From the NCBI GenBank assembly GCA_043228905.1, contig JBHGNT010000009.1, positions 13,826,001 through 13,890,000 of the forward strand: a stretch of DNA of 64,000 nucleotides, written 5' to 3'. The first letter of the stretch is position 1; every line of letters begins with the position of its first letter. Source of the DNA: Azolla caroliniana. Lineage: Eukaryota > Polypodiophyta. Below the pieces are notes generated by a model. It made no database searches and was not told where the DNA came from. It saw only the letters and a list, made by a program, of their open reading frames with translations. This document shows, piece after piece, positions 34,501 through 43,481 of the stretch. The translations under genes and the position numbers were made by a program.

Positions 34501-35668
34501 CGGCCGAAATCAGGTTCAATCGAACCTCCGGAACGTGTCGAACATCCTTCAGCAGCATCTTGCATCCGGTTGATGTCATCAGCCACACGTCTCCTATGCC
34601 GGCAATCCGGCATGTACCTTCATTTCCCATCCGGACACAGCCGTGCTCACCGGCTGTGTAGGATGAGAAGTATTTCTTCTCCGGGGTCAGGTGGAACGAC
34701 GCTCCGGAATCGACCACCCAGGTCATCTCTTCACCGGCAAGGTTCAGCTCCCTCTCTTCGGTAATGAGCATTATCTCTTCTTCACTTGCCGCGAGTGCCG
34801 TCGTTCCTTTCCGGTCCTGCCCTCGCCGATCCGGACCTCTCCGGTCCGTGGCTCCCCGGTATGCACCGTTTCGCTCCGGTGACTTCTTCGAATCGGTACC
34901 GTCGGTTCCGTTGTCTTTCCGGAAATGCCGACAGTTCTTCTGGAAGTGCCCCAGCTTCCCACAGTAGAAGCATGTAGGTCTCCCCCTCGATTGCGACCGT
35001 GTCCCCGACTTCTCCCGTCTTTGCGGACTCCGGTTCCGTTGTCTTCCCCGTTCCGATTCGGTAAGCAGCGCCTTCGAGTCGGAGGTCGGTTCTTTATCTT
35101 TCCGACGCGCTTCTTCATTTAGAATACTTGTCTTTACCGTTAGTAAAGACAAGTTCTCTTCCTTACAGGAGGTGCTGAGAGCAACTACCAAGTTCTCCCA
35201 GCTCTCCGGAAGGGTACACATCAGCATGATGGCTTGCATTGCGTCATCCAACGGGAACTTGATCGCCGCAAGCTGGTTCACGAATCCCATGAACGTGCTG
35301 ACGTGTTCGACCATGCTCTCGCCGTCCCGGTACTTAAGATTCACTATCTTCCTCATCAGGGAGGTCCGGGTCAGAGCATTCTTCCTCTCATACAGTCCGG
35401 ACAGCTTCTGCCACATCTCATAGGCGTTCGTATCGTTCGCCACATGTTGCAGGACACTTACATCGACATATTGCCGGATCGTCGCTACGGCTTTCCGGTT
35501 CAGGAGCTTCCACTCCGACTCTATTACTCCCTTGGGTATCTCGGCATTGTCGATCGGTTCGTACAGGTCTCGGACGATGAGAAGGTCTTCCATCTTTATC
35601 TTCCAGTCGGCGTAGTTCTGTGAGTTCAACACCATCATGCCCGGAGGCCCACTACCGCCGCCTTCCAT
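31598..35668 (-). CDS. Copia gag-pol polyprotein, intact (element B)
   Basis: 1356 residues from the ATG at 35666-35668 (MEGGGSGPPGMMVLNSQNYADW). A longer reading from a GTG inside the LTR is less likely because it would cross the primer site. Domains: Gag (about 1-225), zinc knuckle CFYCGKLGHFQKNC (about 231-244), protease WVVDSGASFHLT (about 314-325), integrase with HKRLCHMSEKG...CTDCLAGKQ (about 442-485), VHTDVCQ, RADNGGEY and ELNGLAERMNRT, then CIFLGYGDDEFGYR, an acidic linker, RT with QMDVKTTFLHGDLEE and LLYVDDMLIVG (about 1030), and RNase H with GFTDSDMSADAD and LSTTEAEYMA. No break is visible, so it is probably functional. Confidence 0.96.
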   Translation of the reverse strand: MEGGGSGPPGMMVLNSQNYADWKIKMEDLLIVRDLYEPIDNAEIPKGVIESEWKLLNRKAVATIRQYVDVSVLQHVANDTNAYEMWQKLSGLYERKNALTRTSLMRKIVNLKYRDGESMVEHVSTFMGFVNQLAAIKFPLDDAMQAIMLMCTLPESWENLVVALSTSCKEENLSLLTVKTSILNEEARRKDKEPTSDSKALLTESERGRQRNRSPQRREKSGTRSQSRGRPTCFYCGKLGHFQKNCRHFRKDNGTDGTDSKKSPERNGAYRGATDRRGPDRRGQDRKGTTALAASEEEIMLITEERELNLAGEEMTWVVDSGASFHLTPEKKYFSSYTAGEHGCVRMGNEGTCRIAGIGDVWLMTSTGCKMLLKDVRHVPEVRLNLISAGRLDDEGYTGSIRNGVMKFSKGSLIVARARKVNTLYLMNSRLCPEELNVAADTTGELWHKRLCHMSEKGMKRLAEDNLIPVKHVQLGKCTDCLAGKQNRTSFRSRPPMRRSVPLELVHTDVCQVETKSHGGAQYFVTFIDDHSRKLWTAPLKTKDQVLSVFKELHARVERESGKKLKAIRADNGGEYRGQFEEYCRSKGIRLEFTVPKTPELNGLAERMNRTIMERVQSMLAHAKLPKGFWAEAMSTATYVINRSPSVPLDGDTPQRVWTGREVSYRHLKVFGCLAYVHVAKDRRGKLDPKTRPCIFLGYGDDEFGYRVWDPVDKKIFRSRDIIFMEDKTLADWESEKKLKNSKSTSENQLYEEQSRPARDRLALEDPAEDGEETEPAEEDETDTGTGPDPEMDSDEEETEEPVTEAPERRYPLRERRAPRRFPEPEHVLLTDEGEPESFEEAKLDTHSRRWLSAMQEEMDSLHENHTYELVELPKGKRALRNKWVFKLKPGDAGNPPRYKARIVVKGFQQKKGVDFDEIFAPVVKMTSIRTVLSIAASMDLEVEQMDVKTTFLHGDLEEEIYMQQPEGFEKKGKEHLVCRLKKSLYGLKQAPRQWYRKFDSFMTDEGYHTQSDHCVFVKKFEGGDFLILLLYVDDMLIVGRDQAKIRMLKKALHRTFSMKDLGPARQILGMHIIRDRKKKQLWLSQEKYVTKVLHRFNMSEARPVGSTLTTNCKLSGKQSPKTKVEKEDMMKIPYASAVRSLMYAMVCTRPDIGYAVGVVSPYMSNPGKEHWKAVKWILRYLKGTSNMCLRFGSGKPELDGFTDSDMSADADTNRSTSGYVMTYAGGAVSWQSRLQKTVALSTTEAEYMAAVEAGKEIIWMKDFIRELGIRQEEYRLYCDSQSAIHLAKNAAYHSRTKHIQRRYHWIRERLEDKEFVLTKVHTDENGSDMLTKVLTPDKLEACRKRIGLERHPMPK

Positions 35669-35684
35669 TTTCTGTGTTACCGTC

Positions 35685-35696
35685 GCTCTGATACCA
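35685..35696 (-). other. Element B primer binding site
   Basis: TGGTATCAGAGC on the minus strand, three bases (AAG) after the LTR end, complementary to initiator-Met tRNA. Confidence 0.95.
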
Positions 35697-35699
35697 CTT

Positions 35700-36338
35700 T
35701 GTTGAACACAGTGCTCGGTCACAACCGAGGAATAGGATCAACTCACAGAAAACAGGAAATACAAAGTGCACGAGGACAATAGAGAGAAGAGTACACAGGA
35801 TGTTTTACGTGGAAAACCCTAAATGGGAAAAACCACGGGAGTCCTCAAACTCCAACTATCACTATAAACAGAGATGTACAATGGTGAAGCTACAAGGCAA
35901 CAACCTTGAGCTCACTGTCTTCGCCACAGGCAGCGGTAATACACAGAGGCAACGACCTCTTCGTCTCTCTCTCTCTCACTCTCTCTCTCGGCTGCTCTCA
36001 CTTCGCTCCCTCTAAGTGAAAACAGAAAAATGAACAACAACATAAACTATTTGCCCTAAGTCATATTTATACACATATGACTTTCGGGCTATTTACAAAT
36101 ATAGCCTCAAGGGCCCTTGGTAAACATATTCACAAATATGTCCCCGCATCCGGATCTCTCTCCGGGTACATTCGTCATCCGGCTCCGTAGCCGGGGTCTT
36201 CATCATCCGGATCCGTAGCCGGGTACTCTTCATCCGGCTTCGTGCCGGGTACTCTTCATCATCCGGTTCCGTAACCGCAACCGGGCTTGCCGTCATTCAT
36301 CTCCGGACATCCCATCGGGAGGGACCGAAATCCTAACA
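35700..36338 (-). repeat. Element B 5' LTR
   Basis: 639 bp, near-identical to 30947-31587. It differs, for example, at the GCTCGGTC/GCTCAGTC, GGCAGCGG/GGCGGCGG and CATCGGGA/CATCCGGA sites and by one CT unit. Confidence 0.97.
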
Positions 36339-37206
36339 GTATCATGCTTCTTATCATTAGAAATAAAAAAATGAATTACTTTCTTAATATCACCTAAAAC
36401 TCGAAAATATGTTATGTGCACAAAAATGGTTACTTGCACTGAACACCAATGCATGGATTGAATTTAATTCTGGTGCTTGAAAGTATAATTCTCTGCGAAA
36501 TCTACTATTGAGACTACTACATCATTTGGAAAATCAGATATGCAAGTCTTAAACTGATGGGCATGCCATGAATAAATGAAGTTGTGTTTAATGAACTTTC
36601 CTAGAGATACTACGAATAGAGACGCCAAATCCCTTGGTTTAAGCGACTTCCTAACTAGATCCTTTCTTTTACACACCTTTCCTTTGAAATTGGTGTCCAC
36701 AGACTCAAATAACTAGAGATTAAAATTTCACAACTCAACTCTTTTGGACACCACCTAAATCTACTAGGGCCACAATCTTGACATTAACCCATGACACATT
36801 TATGACTATGGAAGAGAGCCTCAAATTCTCTCAAACACAATACTGAATCTAAAAGACCACTCATGGAAGAGATAACATGCTCCGATGATTTACAATGCTC
36901 TTGCAAGCTAGATTGACAAATTGGGCACTCACAAGTGCAGACGGCATCCTCTAGGGAGGAGCTATGGTGATGTAGTAGATTAACAGAGTCCTTGAGAAAA
37001 CCCATTTGTATATGGTAAATGCAACGGCATGTGTATCGATCCTAGTCCTTGAGAAAACCCATTTGTACATGGTAAATGCAACAGCATATGTATCGATCCT
37101 TTAAGCATCTCACAAAGTGTGGCTTAAGAGACTCGAATGTTCGAAGTTGAACTTTGATATTTGGATGCATTCGCTTGAACCTAATAAATAAATCAACCTG
37201 CGTAAT
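36339..37206 (-). pseudogene. Transposase-like relic, central exon
   Basis: Minus-strand coding traces of a transposase-like protein I cannot name. After a probable splice acceptor (GCAG before 37206) it reads VDLFIRFKRMHPNIKVQLRT, FESLKPHFVRCLKDRYICCC and IYHVQMGFLKDSVNLL. A Cys-rich part follows (CECPICQSSLQEHC, then KCVMG and CQDCG), then LVRKSLKPRDLASLF, WHAHQFKTCISDFPNDVVVS, IVDFAENYTFKHQN, IQSMHWCSVQVTIFVHITY and FFISNDKKHDT at the element B junction. The acidic VDFAEN motif would suit a DDE-type catalytic site. TAA stops near 36768 and 36464 and a frameshift near 36720 show decay. A 56-bp tandem duplication adds a further disruption. Confidence 0.6.
36985..37105. repeat. 56-bp tandem duplication
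   Basis: Two copies of CCTTGAGAAAACCCATTTGTAYATGG plus the following GTAAATGCAACRGCATRTGTATCGATCC lie side by side, differing at about three positions. It duplicates part of the transposase-like exon and shifts its frame. Confidence 0.85.
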
Positions 37207-37239
37207 AAAAAGGGAGTTCAATGAGTAGCAAAAATGTGC

Positions 37240-37935
37240 CTTGATGTAGCTAGTTAGATATAGTGTGGTAGCTGATTAGCTATGATCATACTCTCGTAGT
37301 AGCTAATTAGCTATTAAGAGTAGATAACTAGCTATTGACAATAGCAAATTAGCTACCTTAATAGCTAATTAGCTCTTGACATAGCTAACTAGTTGTTGCG
37401 AGTAGCTGATTAGCTATTAAGAGTAGCCAATTAGCTATTGACAGTAGCTAATTAGCTACCTTAATAGCTGATTAGCTCTTGACATAGCTAACTAGCTATT
37501 GCGAGTAGCTAATTAGCTATTAGGAGTAGCTAATTAGCCATTGACAGTAGCTAATTAGTTACATTAATAGCTAATTAGCTCTTGACATAGCTAACTAGTT
37601 ATTGTGAGTAGCAAAGAGCTAATTAGCTACTACGAGTAGCTAATTAGCTACTCTAATAGTTAGTTATGGTCATCTTCTAAGGTAGCTAATTAGCTATTGC
37701 GGTAGTGAATTAGCTGATAATAGTTAAGTTTAGTATTGGTAATAGCTATTACCAGTAGCTAGTTAGCTATGCTCATATTCTGAGATAGCTAATTAGCTAT
37801 TGCGGTAGCTAATTAGCTGATAATAGCTAAGTTAGCTATTGTCAATCGCTATTTAGCTATTACTAATAGCTAGTTAGCTATGATCATATTCTAAGGTAGC
37901 TAATTAGCTAACTAACTAAGTTTAAAAATCAAAAC
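37240..37935. repeat. Second TAGCTAATTAGC satellite array
   Basis: About 0.7 kb of TAGCTAATTAGC words separated by ATTAAGAG, ATTGACAG, TCTTGACA and GATCATATTCTAAGG phrases. It fills the probable intron between the first and second coding pieces of the transposase-like relic. Confidence 0.95.
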
Positions 37936-37947
37936 AAAAGTTGAGAT

Positions 37948-38648
37948 AAATGTAAATACTTGAGGTACATCAAGAAGATGAATGGGATGCTCCTCGTATT
38001 GACTCCTTCCAACACGTTTCCGGCATAAATCCTTCTTATTGGGTGAAACCCTACTCTCATTAGTCCAAAATATGGTGATTATATCCTTGATTTTTGATGT
38101 TATGTGTATCATTGGCGTACATCTTGTTGTTAGCTTTAGCAGACTAGTTCCTTCACCACTTGAAATTATCTGGTTCATTGTATTGTACACACTTTTTCTA
38201 CTAACACCAATTACCTTAGAAAGCACACTAATGTTAAGATCGTCAACATCATTAGATTAGACCTTTTTAAGACAAGATCATCTTCTGACATGCTCATAGA
38301 TACGAAACTATTACGGAGATTATTTACTAGTACAGATGTTATGTTTGCATTAAGACCATCAAAATCAACTAACTCCTTTATCAATGGATCATTTAATATT
38401 CCATAAAGTACTACCTTCTTGTCTTCAAGGCTTATGTGCTTGGTTTGAACATTGAAATAGTCTACAACCATTCTCTCTATGATAGTAGTCTCCTTACTTC
38501 CATTCTCAATGGTATTTAGACCTATATTGCAACCAATGTTATCCTTACCATTAGTGAATGTGACTTTTGTATCCTGCAACAATTGACGATGTTTCCTTTT
38601 TTTCTGCCCAATACTTTCGTATTGCTTGTTGTGTCTTGATAGTGTCAT
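37948..38648 (-). pseudogene. Transposase-like relic, N-terminal exon
   Basis: The N-terminal piece of the same relic. It begins with a basic stretch (KKRKHRQ), then a helical region, a frameshift near 38235, and a helix-turn-helix-like SKVIGVSRKSVYNTMNQ (about 38215-38165), followed by IFWTNESRVSPNKKDLCRKRV and HLLDVPQ. It ends in a good splice donor (CCTCAA|GTATTT at about 37948), which would join it to VDLFIRF in the next piece. The order HTH, SPNKKD, then DFAEN region supports one protein. Confidence 0.6.
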
Positions 38649-38945
38649 CTCTATCCTGATGATCCAGGAGGGGCATTGGTAAACACCCTCCTTCCCCTTC
38701 CATTTGGCTTGACATATTCATTACTAAATTTCCACAAAAAAAGACACGTAGCTAGTTACTAAACCACATGCAAACCAGTTATTCACAAGAGAAATCCCAC
38801 CATTGGTAATTTTATGTTTGTTGAAGTAGAGTGAAAGCTACTGAACCACCGTCGGGAACAAGCTAAGATGACTATGGGCAACAACAATACACAAAATTAT
38901 TCCGCAATACAAAAGATTATACACAACAATACACAAGATAATCAA
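38649..38945. other. No gene recognised
   Basis: Possible upstream region of the transposase-like relic (minus strand). No clear promoter element or coding sequence seen. Confidence 0.5.
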
Positions 38946-38949
38946 CAGA

Positions 38950-39310
38950 CAAAACAGTTATTGCAATCCAGGACCGAACAATGGCAACAACTGAGTGTAG
39001 AATGGCGGCAATGGAGGAGTGAACTCTGTCGGATCAAACAGTTATTGCAATCCAGGACCGAACAATGGAGGCAACTGAGTGTAGAATGGTGGCAATGGTG
39101 GAGTGAACTCTGTCAGATCGAATAGTGGCAGATGATGCTTGGGACACACAATGGTGGCAACTGAGTGTAGAATGGCGACAGTGGAGGAGTGAACTCCGTC
39201 GGATCGAACAGTGGCAGCAATCCACGACCAAACAGTAGCAGCAATTGAGTGTAGAATGGCGGCAATGGAGGAGTGAACTCAACAAGAGCGAATAGTGGCA
39301 GATGATGCTT
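38950..39310. repeat. 84-bp minisatellite, about four copies
   Basis: Copies of a unit containing CAATCCAGGACCGAACAATGG, CTGAGTGTAGAATGG and GAGTGAACTC occur at a spacing of 83-86 bp (the CTGAGTGTAG word at 38991, 39075, 39161 and 39244). Open frames through it are artefacts of the repeat. Confidence 0.9.
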
Positions 39311-39609
39311 TTATACTCATGCAAATGTTTTTGGTAATTCTCTTTATCCTTAACTGCAAATGCTTTTGGTAATTCACCATTGATAAAGCAGTATTTGTGT
39401 GCAAAATCAATAGGCATAATGGTTTGAGAATGTTGTACTTACATTACTTTTGAAGTAATATCAATGCAACTCTTATCGTGTTAATGTACCTACAAACTAA
39501 CATATTACATTCCCACATTTGAAAGTGAGTGTATAATTCCTTTGATATCTATTCAAACTTGGTGGTACCCAATAGGCTCATGAACAACTGCATGTGAAAT
39601 TTTGATCTA

Positions 39610-40005
39610 GAAAGTTACAATTTCCTTTGAACCGTTGTGCATTGGCAAATTTCAAAACTTATAATTGCCCAAACAAGTCATAAGATTATAGTAACTTCTA
39701 TACTCAAACTTATGTTGCATCTCATGTTAAAGGGAATCTTCATTTGGTTTTTAGACCCATTATTCATTATCATGGCATAGTTACCACAAAAGCAACTAAA
39801 TGAACCTCGACAATTTCCTTCTAACCAAGCATTGGCAAATTTCAAATTTTATGATTGCCCAAATGAGTCAATTATAAGATTATAGTATTTTCTATACTCA
39901 AACTTACATTGCAATTCATGTTAAAGGGAATCTTCGTTTGGTTTTTAGATCCATTATTCATTATCATGGCATAGTAACCACAAAACTAACTAAATGAACC
40001 TCAAC
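39610..40005. repeat. 194-bp tandem duplication
   Basis: Two diverged copies (about 39610-39803 and 39804-40005) share GGCAAATTTCAAA, CTATACTCAAACTTA, GTTAAAGGGAATCTTC and TATCATGGCATAG in order. The last word recurs at 39771 and 39965, giving the 194-bp period. Confidence 0.85.
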
Positions 40006-41590
40006 AATGCCTCTCTCCAAAGTTAAATAACACTAACCCTACACAAAACAATGAATCTAATGGGGGATCCATTTATGGTCTATTAAAACAATCAAACCAA
40101 TATCACTATAGAATTTATCTCTAACTTTACCAGGTCTTATATTTACTTGGCACTAACAATTATGTACCACGTACCAGCTCACAAGAAACTTAATAAAATT
40201 ATGAAAAATCAGCGCAATTTTATAGACTCATTCTTTTCTTATTGAAGGATTAAAACTTATTGCTTTCCTCAAGTCAGTTCCCTTTTTACTTCCAAGATTA
40301 CATGATGGATGTCCGTCAAGGTGAATACTAGTCATATAGAAATGTTATTGATCCATAAACATTGCTTAGGTGTATGGAACCAAAAAAGAATACTTTTATT
40401 TTAGTATTCAAAACCACTATCACAAGGGAAAGAAAATAGTGCATGAAAGAAATATGTTGTCCTAGGATTCTTTACAACAAGATAGAAATTAATTTCAATC
40501 AAGCCACCAAGCATGAGAGACGGTTTTACTAATATGTGTAAACTATACACATCATATAAAATTTTCAAAAATGGTATAAACTCTAAATAATGAAACTAGG
40601 TGGACCAATAATGACAAATAATTACTTTGAATATCAGCTGGAAAAGGTAATGTATCATCCCAGTGATGATTAACATCAGCTATCTATCCTCACTTGAGAA
40701 AGCAAACTTCTCCTTTTTTCCTTGTTAAGGATTTTGTTTTAAATACAATGTACAATCAATCTTCTTCAATTTTCAGAAAAAATACAGACAATAAAAACCA
40801 TAAGCAATGATTAATGTGATTGCCTTTCAAGTTGGGGGGTTCTTGGGCATCATGCCAAAAGGTCAAATTACTCAGTGTTGCGAGACAGATGCCTCTTTAG
40901 TGAGCCTAGCTAAGACAAAACAAACCATAGAAAGTGTATAACATACAGCCATAGACTAGGATATCCAACGACGATTATAAGTTGAGAGTAGTTACATGAA
41001 GCACTTTCACTTTGTTCAGCAAAGAAGATTCTCATCAGGACAAATGAGATAACCGAACAGGTCAAACGAGTTTCACTTTATCTGATACGGCCTTTCCAGA
41101 CACATGAACAGCTTTTTCCTCTGAAACTTCCCCTTCAAATAAACATACACCCTATCTATGAGGTAATTAGAAAATTGTTCCCCAGCATATAAAATCAGTG
41201 CACACGCCAGCACCCAATAGTGGTAGACTAGCAAGATAAGACATATAAGCAGAGCAATGAGCATGCAAACAGAGCCAACAGTAATATACTGATAACACTG
41301 GCACAAGCTTCTCAAACATGCCTAATCTGGCCATCTAGATACTTATTGGGTATCCTGCATGCACAATCTGCTACAGATACCAAATACGGGTCCATGGCGA
41401 AAACAACATAATCTTCATCAATAGCATCTAGAGTGAAAATAAAGTTCTGATAAAATACCAGAACTGGAGTCTGCATCTCATCAAACAAACTCCATCATTA
41501 GGAGTATAAAGCCCAGAAGTGGAGCATAGCCTTAAGGGTACATGAATCAATTGGATTGAAACAAGGATAGCCCAGACGAGGCATTAAATT
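40006..41590. other. Long stretch without recognised gene
   Basis: AT-rich DNA with only short open frames and no domain I recognise. It is downstream of the AHL gene on its transcribed strand. Confidence 0.6.
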
Positions 41591-41595
41591 CTATT

Positions 41596-41885
41596 GAGAG
41601 ATTGGGTGGTTCAGAAGCATGCATGCCTATTGGAGATAGTCATACAATAATCACTATATGCCGATGATACTGTGCTGATTTCTGACTCTTCAGAGGGACT
41701 ACAAAGACACCTAGATTCTTTGAAGTCAATTAGTAAAAAGAAAGCTTTGTCAGAAACCTTGATAAAACTGAATTGAAGTTTAACGTCACTTTAATCATGG
41801 GCAACAACATTAGAACTTGGATTGTTAATTTAAGATGAAAAGGTGGCATACATGAACACAGACAGACATATGTAGTAAAATCCGT
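41596..41885 (+). pseudogene. LINE reverse transcriptase fragment
   Basis: The plus strand reads RLGGSEACMPIGD, then IYADDTVLISDSSEGLQRHLDSL, the catalytic YADD region of a LINE RT, followed by a decayed continuation ending in KVAYMNTDRH. It closely resembles the fragment at 52.2-52.7 kb ([33 protein letters not shown]). Frameshifts and stops are frequent after 41760. Confidence 0.75.
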
Positions 41886-42654
41886 AAGGCCTTAGTCTTC
41901 CTTAGGGGACACCGCCTGTGCTCACCCTTGGCGACATTGAACACAATTTGTACTTACAATTCCAAGAACCACGAGCAGTTCTATGGTGGTTCGATATACT
42001 TGTAACATTGACGATTTGTATTCAACCGATTTTGGAGCTCCTCGATCGAAGGTACTTCCAATTGCATTTATGTCATCAAAACAGCCAACAGAATAGGGAG
42101 ATAATCTTTATTGGTGTGCTTGAATATAAGAATTGTTCCAATCACATGACATAAACTAAACGCATCCATTCCGATATATAGTTTGGATTGTTCACACTTG
42201 GAAATGACCAACGTGGAAAAGAATAGGGTGATCCAAACAGACTTCATTAAATTGGAGAATGAATGAGAGCATGTATTAGCCCCACAATGCTCCTCTCCTG
42301 GTGGGAAGTTCGCCCATTGTAAGGCCCTTTATCGACACTCGTCACACATGAGGCCATCCTTTTACATGGATGCACATCTCTCATGCACTCCACAATGCTA
42401 AATCAGGTCACATCAGTTTGAGAGATCTGATATAACTCCAGAAAATGATCTAATAATTCACTAAATTTATTTCTAATTATCAACTTTAGATAGTTTTCCC
42501 CTAAAATTTTGGTTACAACTTTCGTACTAATATATCTTTCTCAATTCTGCACGTCTGCTGGAGATTTCTCAAAGTAGAAATTTGCTATAAGTTCAGAACT
42601 TTGTATGCTGAGATATCTCAACTCTTTAGTAACTGATGCTTAGTTTTACTCTTT

Positions 42655-42775
42655 TTGGTATGTTATTCTCAAAGATGAGAAAACATTTTACGATATAATC
42701 TCTTGTTTAGTCTTATAAGTCATCTTGGCCTCTTAAAAGACATTAATATAGATTTCTTTCTTACTTTTTTAAGAT
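42655..42775 (+). pseudogene. LINE 3' end
   Basis: TTCTCAAAGATGAG, TAATCTCTTG, AGTCTTATAAG and TGGCCTCTTAAAAGACATT, followed by AATATAGATTTCTTTCTT, form the same 3' terminal sequence as the opposite-strand LINE at 45.42-45.52 kb. This marks the end of a plus-strand LINE copy. Confidence 0.65.
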
Positions 42776-42779
42776 TTTA

Positions 42780-43480
42780 AAAAATTGCACATATTATAAA
42801 GTACATATAATACAACGAAATAAAGTGAGTTTCAATGGAAGCTTTGTCTATTTCTTGTTCAGAAACATTTCAGACCTTATAGAAAAGAAACTTTATGACT
42901 GAAACAGCAAGCACTTGGGGTTTTAGATCTACTAATACTTTGATCTTTTCCTGGGAAATCATATGAGGATTCTGTTCATAGAGGATGCCTACAAAAACAG
43001 TAGCACCTTTGATGGCCAACTTTCCGATTTCACTATCTTCAATAGTATTTCAACTGTTGAGGGTGTGTATCTTCATGGCAGGGTTGTTATCTCATTTTTT
43101 AAAGGTAAATATATTGTGAACATTTATTCAATATATGCATATCTAATTCATTTCATTAGGTTTTCATAATGAGCTATTTCCATGGATAATGCCAGAAAAT
43201 ATGTTTGAATCTGTTTAGTGACACAGTATTTGCGCAAAAACAAAGAGAAAAGCAGTTACCACTACGATTTTATGCTAAAGAGCATGGTTGAACCCTGAGA
43301 TCCACTAAGAGTCCAACGTGTCTGGCAAATAAGAGGAAGGCCTTTACAAGGATACAAAAGGACTCAAAGAATTAGGAACAGAGGATAAAACAACCTCTAG
43401 AAGTAGTCCCTTTAATAATCGTATATGTTAGTTTGTTAGCCACTTATTGAAAATAGCAGGAAAATGTTGACCTGGATATT
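42780..43480. other. 3' flank of the AHL gene
   Basis: No coding sequence recognised. It should contain the AHL 3' untranslated region (minus strand); no poly(A) signal stands out enough to call. Confidence 0.4.
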
Positions 43481-43481
43481 T

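Larger units (their letters stand above)
30947..36338 (-). mobile_element. Complete Ty1/copia retrotransposon (element B)
   Basis: A 5392-bp element with LTRs of 641 and 639 bp and a perfect target duplication GTATC (30942-30946 and 36339-36343). By eye the LTRs differ by five substitutions and one CT unit, so it is young but older than element A. Primer site, polypurine tract and an uninterrupted gag-pol frame are present. It belongs to the same family as the decayed element C at 14.5-16.8 kb. It is inserted in a transposase-like coding region. Confidence 0.97.

Noticed and set aside
32292-35122. Several 60-190 codon open frames on both strands inside element B
   Set aside because: They overlap the intact gag-pol frame in other frames and show only its antisense or shifted composition.
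35669-35722. Upstream extension of the element B polyprotein from a GTG at 35722
   Set aside because: It would start inside the LTR and cross the primer binding site; the ATG at 35668 fits the family.
41918-42154. Plus-strand open frame after the LINE RT fragment
   Set aside because: It could be the continuation of the decayed LINE, but I see no conserved motif to support that.
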